Below are positions 52,301-54,083 of a DNA stretch of 54,083 nt, one piece after another (positions within the stretch are counted from its first letter, which is position 1; every line of letters starts with the position of its first letter). The translations under genes and the position numbers were made by a program. This stretch comes from Treponema sp. GTDB taxonomy: Bacteria; Spirochaetota; Spirochaetia; Treponematales; Treponemataceae. The stretch covers positions 1 to 54,083 of the forward strand of contig NZ_JAILGZ010000150.1 of assembly GCF_024696245.1 (NCBI RefSeq), in the 5' to 3' direction. Below the pieces are notes generated by a model. The model did not search any database, was not told the origin of the DNA, and saw only the letters and a list, made by a program, of their open reading frames with translations.

Positions 52301-52322
52301 ACTGCTTAAATTGAGTCACTAT
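52294..52322 (+). promoter_or_regulatory. Predicted promoter of the exported FN3 gene
   Basis: TTGTCA (52294–52299), 17 bases and CACTAT (52317–52322). The ATG at 52329 lies 6 bases after the -10 and has no ribosome-binding site, again consistent with a leaderless message. The -10 is a weak match. Confidence 0.35.
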
Positions 52323-52328
52323 TTAAAC

Positions 52329-53300
52329 ATGAAGAAAATTATACTTGCGTTTACAATACTTTTTGCCCTCAGCAACAGTCTTTTTGCCCAGTCCCAGAGA
52401 CCAATTGTTTCAGGAATCAATACATCTGCCTCATCTAAAAAAATTGTAGTTTCCTGGAAGCTGCCGGAAAAAACAGAAGGGAGCCATATAACTTCCCTTC
52501 TTATATATAGAAGAAACAGACCTTTTAACTCTACAAAAGACCTTGATAATCTAAAGCCTCTTGCAAAACTTTCTTCTCAGGCAGAAACCTTTGCAGATAC
52601 ACCGGAAGATTATTCTGAATATTTTTATGCCGTTATTTCTGTAACAGGTGAAGGAAGCTGGACAGGCAGTGACCTTTACTATGACGAAGAACTGGATGCA
52701 AAACCAGAAGAAAAAGACGGCAAACCCTTCTATATTATTCTTCCGGGAGTAAACACAACTTCTGAAGGAACAAAACTTAAAAGATATTCAAAAAAGGAAG
52801 CTCAGCCTACAGTTCAGGAAAATACACGAAAAAATGAATATAAAGACGGCCAGCTCAGGGAACAGCCCCTGCCTTACATTGATGTCCTTAACAGCCAGAC
52901 CGAAAAGGAAAGTACAATCTCAAAGGATTCAGAAAATGCAGCCCTTTCCCTTTTAGGAAAAAACTCATCTTCTGCAAAAAAGACCCTGGATATGTATATT
53001 TTTGAAGATGACCTTATAAGCCCTTCCGGTGGAGATGATTATCTTCTTTTTGAAGTACTGAGAAAATCTTTCATTAAGGAAGACTTTAAGCTTGCAGAAA
53101 GTGAACTTAAAAAATTCCTTGCCCAGAACCGTTCAGAAAATGCCAGCAACAGGGCAAACTTTTACCTGGGAGAATCATATTACTTTACAGGAAAATACGC
53201 CTCTGCCCTTTCCTGCTTTCTTCTGGTAGAAGACGAATACCCTGTTCTTGCCAACCGCTGGATTGAAAGTACACTGAATCTTTTTGAAAAAGAAAATTAA
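52329..53300 (+). CDS. Exported protein with fibronectin type III-like and TPR-like regions
   Basis: A 323-residue exported protein. The signal peptide spans about 1–20 ('ILFALSNSLFAQSQ'). Residues ~22–115 look like a fibronectin type III domain ('KKIVVSWKLPEKTEGSHITSLLIYRR…' with the Trp in strand B and 'YFYAVISVTGEGSW' in strand F). A polar linker spans about 120–220. The C-terminal ~90 residues ('LAESELKKFLAQNRSENASNRANFYLGESYYFTGKYASALSCF' in short) read as two or three TPR-like helices, as in outer-membrane assembly TPR proteins. A role in the periplasm or envelope is likely; function unknown. ATG 52329 is the first sensible start before the signal peptide. Its stop overlaps the stop of the convergent gene in the palindrome TTAA. 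Confidence 0.75.
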   Translation: MKKIILAFTILFALSNSLFAQSQRPIVSGINTSASSKKIVVSWKLPEKTEGSHITSLLIYRRNRPFNSTKDLDNLKPLAKLSSQAETFADTPEDYSEYFYAVISVTGEGSWTGSDLYYDEELDAKPEEKDGKPFYIILPGVNTTSEGTKLKRYSKKEAQPTVQENTRKNEYKDGQLREQPLPYIDVLNSQTEKESTISKDSENAALSLLGKNSSSAKKTLDMYIFEDDLISPSGGDDYLLFEVLRKSFIKEDFKLAESELKKFLAQNRSENASNRANFYLGESYYFTGKYASALSCFLLVEDEYPVLANRWIESTLNLFEKEN

Positions 53301-54083
53301 TAAACCTGTTCAATAAGATTTATAAGGGTTGTTTCCTTTACAGGAGATTTTAAACTCTCCTTAAGGGATTCACGCTCTATTGTTTTAGCCTGCTGTGTAG
53401 AAGGAAGGCCCTCCTTATCTGCACCAGGCCGGGTTTCGTTGGCAGCATCTGTCTTTTTAGCTGCTTTCTCTTCCGGAATCTTTACAAGAACAACTTCATC
53501 ATCCTGGTTAAGGGTGTCATAGAAACCTTTCTTTGTATATTTTCCTTCGCAGATTTCTTCATCAACCCTTTCTACAACAAAGCTTCCTATAATATTGGAT
53601 TCATTGTAAGTAAGGCCGGGACCTGAATCTTTTGTAACAATAGTGCCCTTTCTTACAACATCAAATTCTGCTCCCTTTACAATGCCGTCACTTTTTCCAA
53701 GATCTGTAAGGATGGTTCCATTTGCAATCTGTAAAACCTTTCCCCTTACAGGAAGAATATCAAGAACAGCACTACGGAGACGTCTTAAAGATTTTGCAAC
53801 CCTGTCATTCCCTGTTCTGTAAATATGAAATTCAGATGTCTTTGTTCCTGTCCTTGCAGAATACAAAACAGCAGAAATAGTAAAGGAACGTTCCGTTTCA
53901 TCTGTATTAAGAAGAAGGAAATAATCCATACCGGAACTTCTTGCCAGACGATAAGCTTCTCCATATCCAGAAACAGGTTCTGTTTTTACTTCTACAGAAG
54001 TGCTGGCTACCCCGTTAAAAATATTTTTTACACTAAGGGCCAGGATTTCTGCTGAATCAGGATGTAAAAGCTGCACTGTTGTA
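53297..54083 (-). CDS. Hypothetical protein, 5' end outside the window
   Basis: The frame runs open to the window edge, so the N-terminus is missing; 261 residues are visible. The first half has a mixed alpha/beta character ('EILALSVKNIFNG', 'YFLLLNTDETERSFTISAVLYSARTG', the latter quoted in part). Residues ~110–205 form a beta domain beginning 'GKVLQIANGTILTDLGKSDG' and containing 'GAEFDVVRKG', similar to the small C-terminal barrel of FlgT-type and related envelope proteins. The last ~50 residues are Lys/Glu-rich. It is probably a periplasmic or lipoprotein-type protein, but I cannot name a family. Tail-to-tail with the FN3 gene, sharing the stop palindrome. Confidence 0.65.
   Translation of the reverse strand, partial: TTVQLLHPDSAEILALSVKNIFNGVASTSVEVKTEPVSGYGEAYRLARSSGMDYFLLLNTDETERSFTISAVLYSARTGTKTSEFHIYRTGNDRVAKSLRRLRSAVLDILPVRGKVLQIANGTILTDLGKSDGIVKGAEFDVVRKGTIVTKDSGPGLTYNESNIIGSFVVERVDEEICEGKYTKKGFYDTLNQDDEVVLVKIPEEKAAKKTDAANETRPGADKEGLPSTQQAKTIERESLKESLKSPVKETTLINLIEQVY

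Noticed and set aside
51951-52319. CRISPR-Cas locus suggested by the Cas2-like protein
   Set aside because: No direct repeats with regular spacing, no cas1 and no effector gene were seen in the window.
1-54083. tRNA, rRNA, transposase or phage genes
   Set aside because: The gaps between genes are mostly under 150 bases and hold no cloverleaf or rRNA-like sequence; no gene resembles a transposase, integrase or phage structural protein.

Overview
This window looks like chromosomal core sequence from a low-GC, host-associated spirochaete of the genus Treponema. The support is the gene content and order, not a marker gene. There is a mutS–skp–bamA–tamB block in the order I recall around tp0325–tp0328 of T. 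pallidum, a second FliG paralogue (FliG1 type), a PUR-domain protein like Borrelia BpuR, a sodium-pumping oxaloacetate decarboxylase operon, and many short-spaced genes on one strand. I see no rRNA, tRNA, insertion sequence, prophage or CRISPR array. Coding density is very high; the only gap above 300 bases is 9713–10089.

Layout. 1–5448 (minus): a truncated tocopherol-cyclase-like gene, a 72-residue protein, a large M16C zinc peptidase and a FliG1-like protein. 5531–7225 (plus): a SulP anion transporter, divergent from fliG1. 7319–9712 (minus): an exported ankyrin-repeat/SH3 protein. 10090–13959 (minus): oadG-oadA-oadB with its own promoter and terminator; OadA has two tandem biotinyl domains. 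14088–19787 (minus): a tightly overlapped operon of a degenerate DegT-fold protein, NAD kinase, RecN, a hypothetical protein and an HD-domain protein. 19907–20413 (minus): cheW. 20490–31965 (minus): tamB, bamA, skp, mutS, a nitroreductase and comF. 32039–36226 (plus): tmk, a hypothetical exported protein, aroB, a cysteine desulfurase and the PUR-domain gene. 36246–51884 (minus): thirteen genes, prfB → exported hypothetical → ftsY → hypothetical → lolC-lolD-lolE → mcsA-mcsB-clpC → phosphoribosyltransferase → beta-helix protein → rnhB. The right end has a Cas2-like orphan (minus), a divergent exported FN3 protein (plus) and a truncated gene (minus).

How the genes fit together. Much of the window serves the diderm envelope: Skp, BamA and TamB for outer-membrane proteins, LolCDE for lipoproteins, FtsY for membrane targeting, plus several exported proteins of unknown function. 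OadGAB couples oxaloacetate decarboxylation to sodium export. McsA, McsB and ClpC form a protein quality-control module.

The most interesting points are these. (1) McsB lacks essentially all the catalytic and many of the ATP-binding residues of the protein arginine kinase, while the neighbouring ClpC keeps both glutamates of its phosphoarginine pockets and McsA looks intact, which suggests a pseudokinase adaptor. (2) An orphan Cas2-fold protein lacks the metal-binding aspartate and has no CRISPR context. (3) A DegT-fold protein has His in place of the PLP lysine. (4) OadA carries two biotin sites. (5) Two divergent promoter pairs share one -35 hexamer and place transcription starts at or next to the ATG. 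All assignments were made by reading the sequence and from memory of the families; no database was searched.
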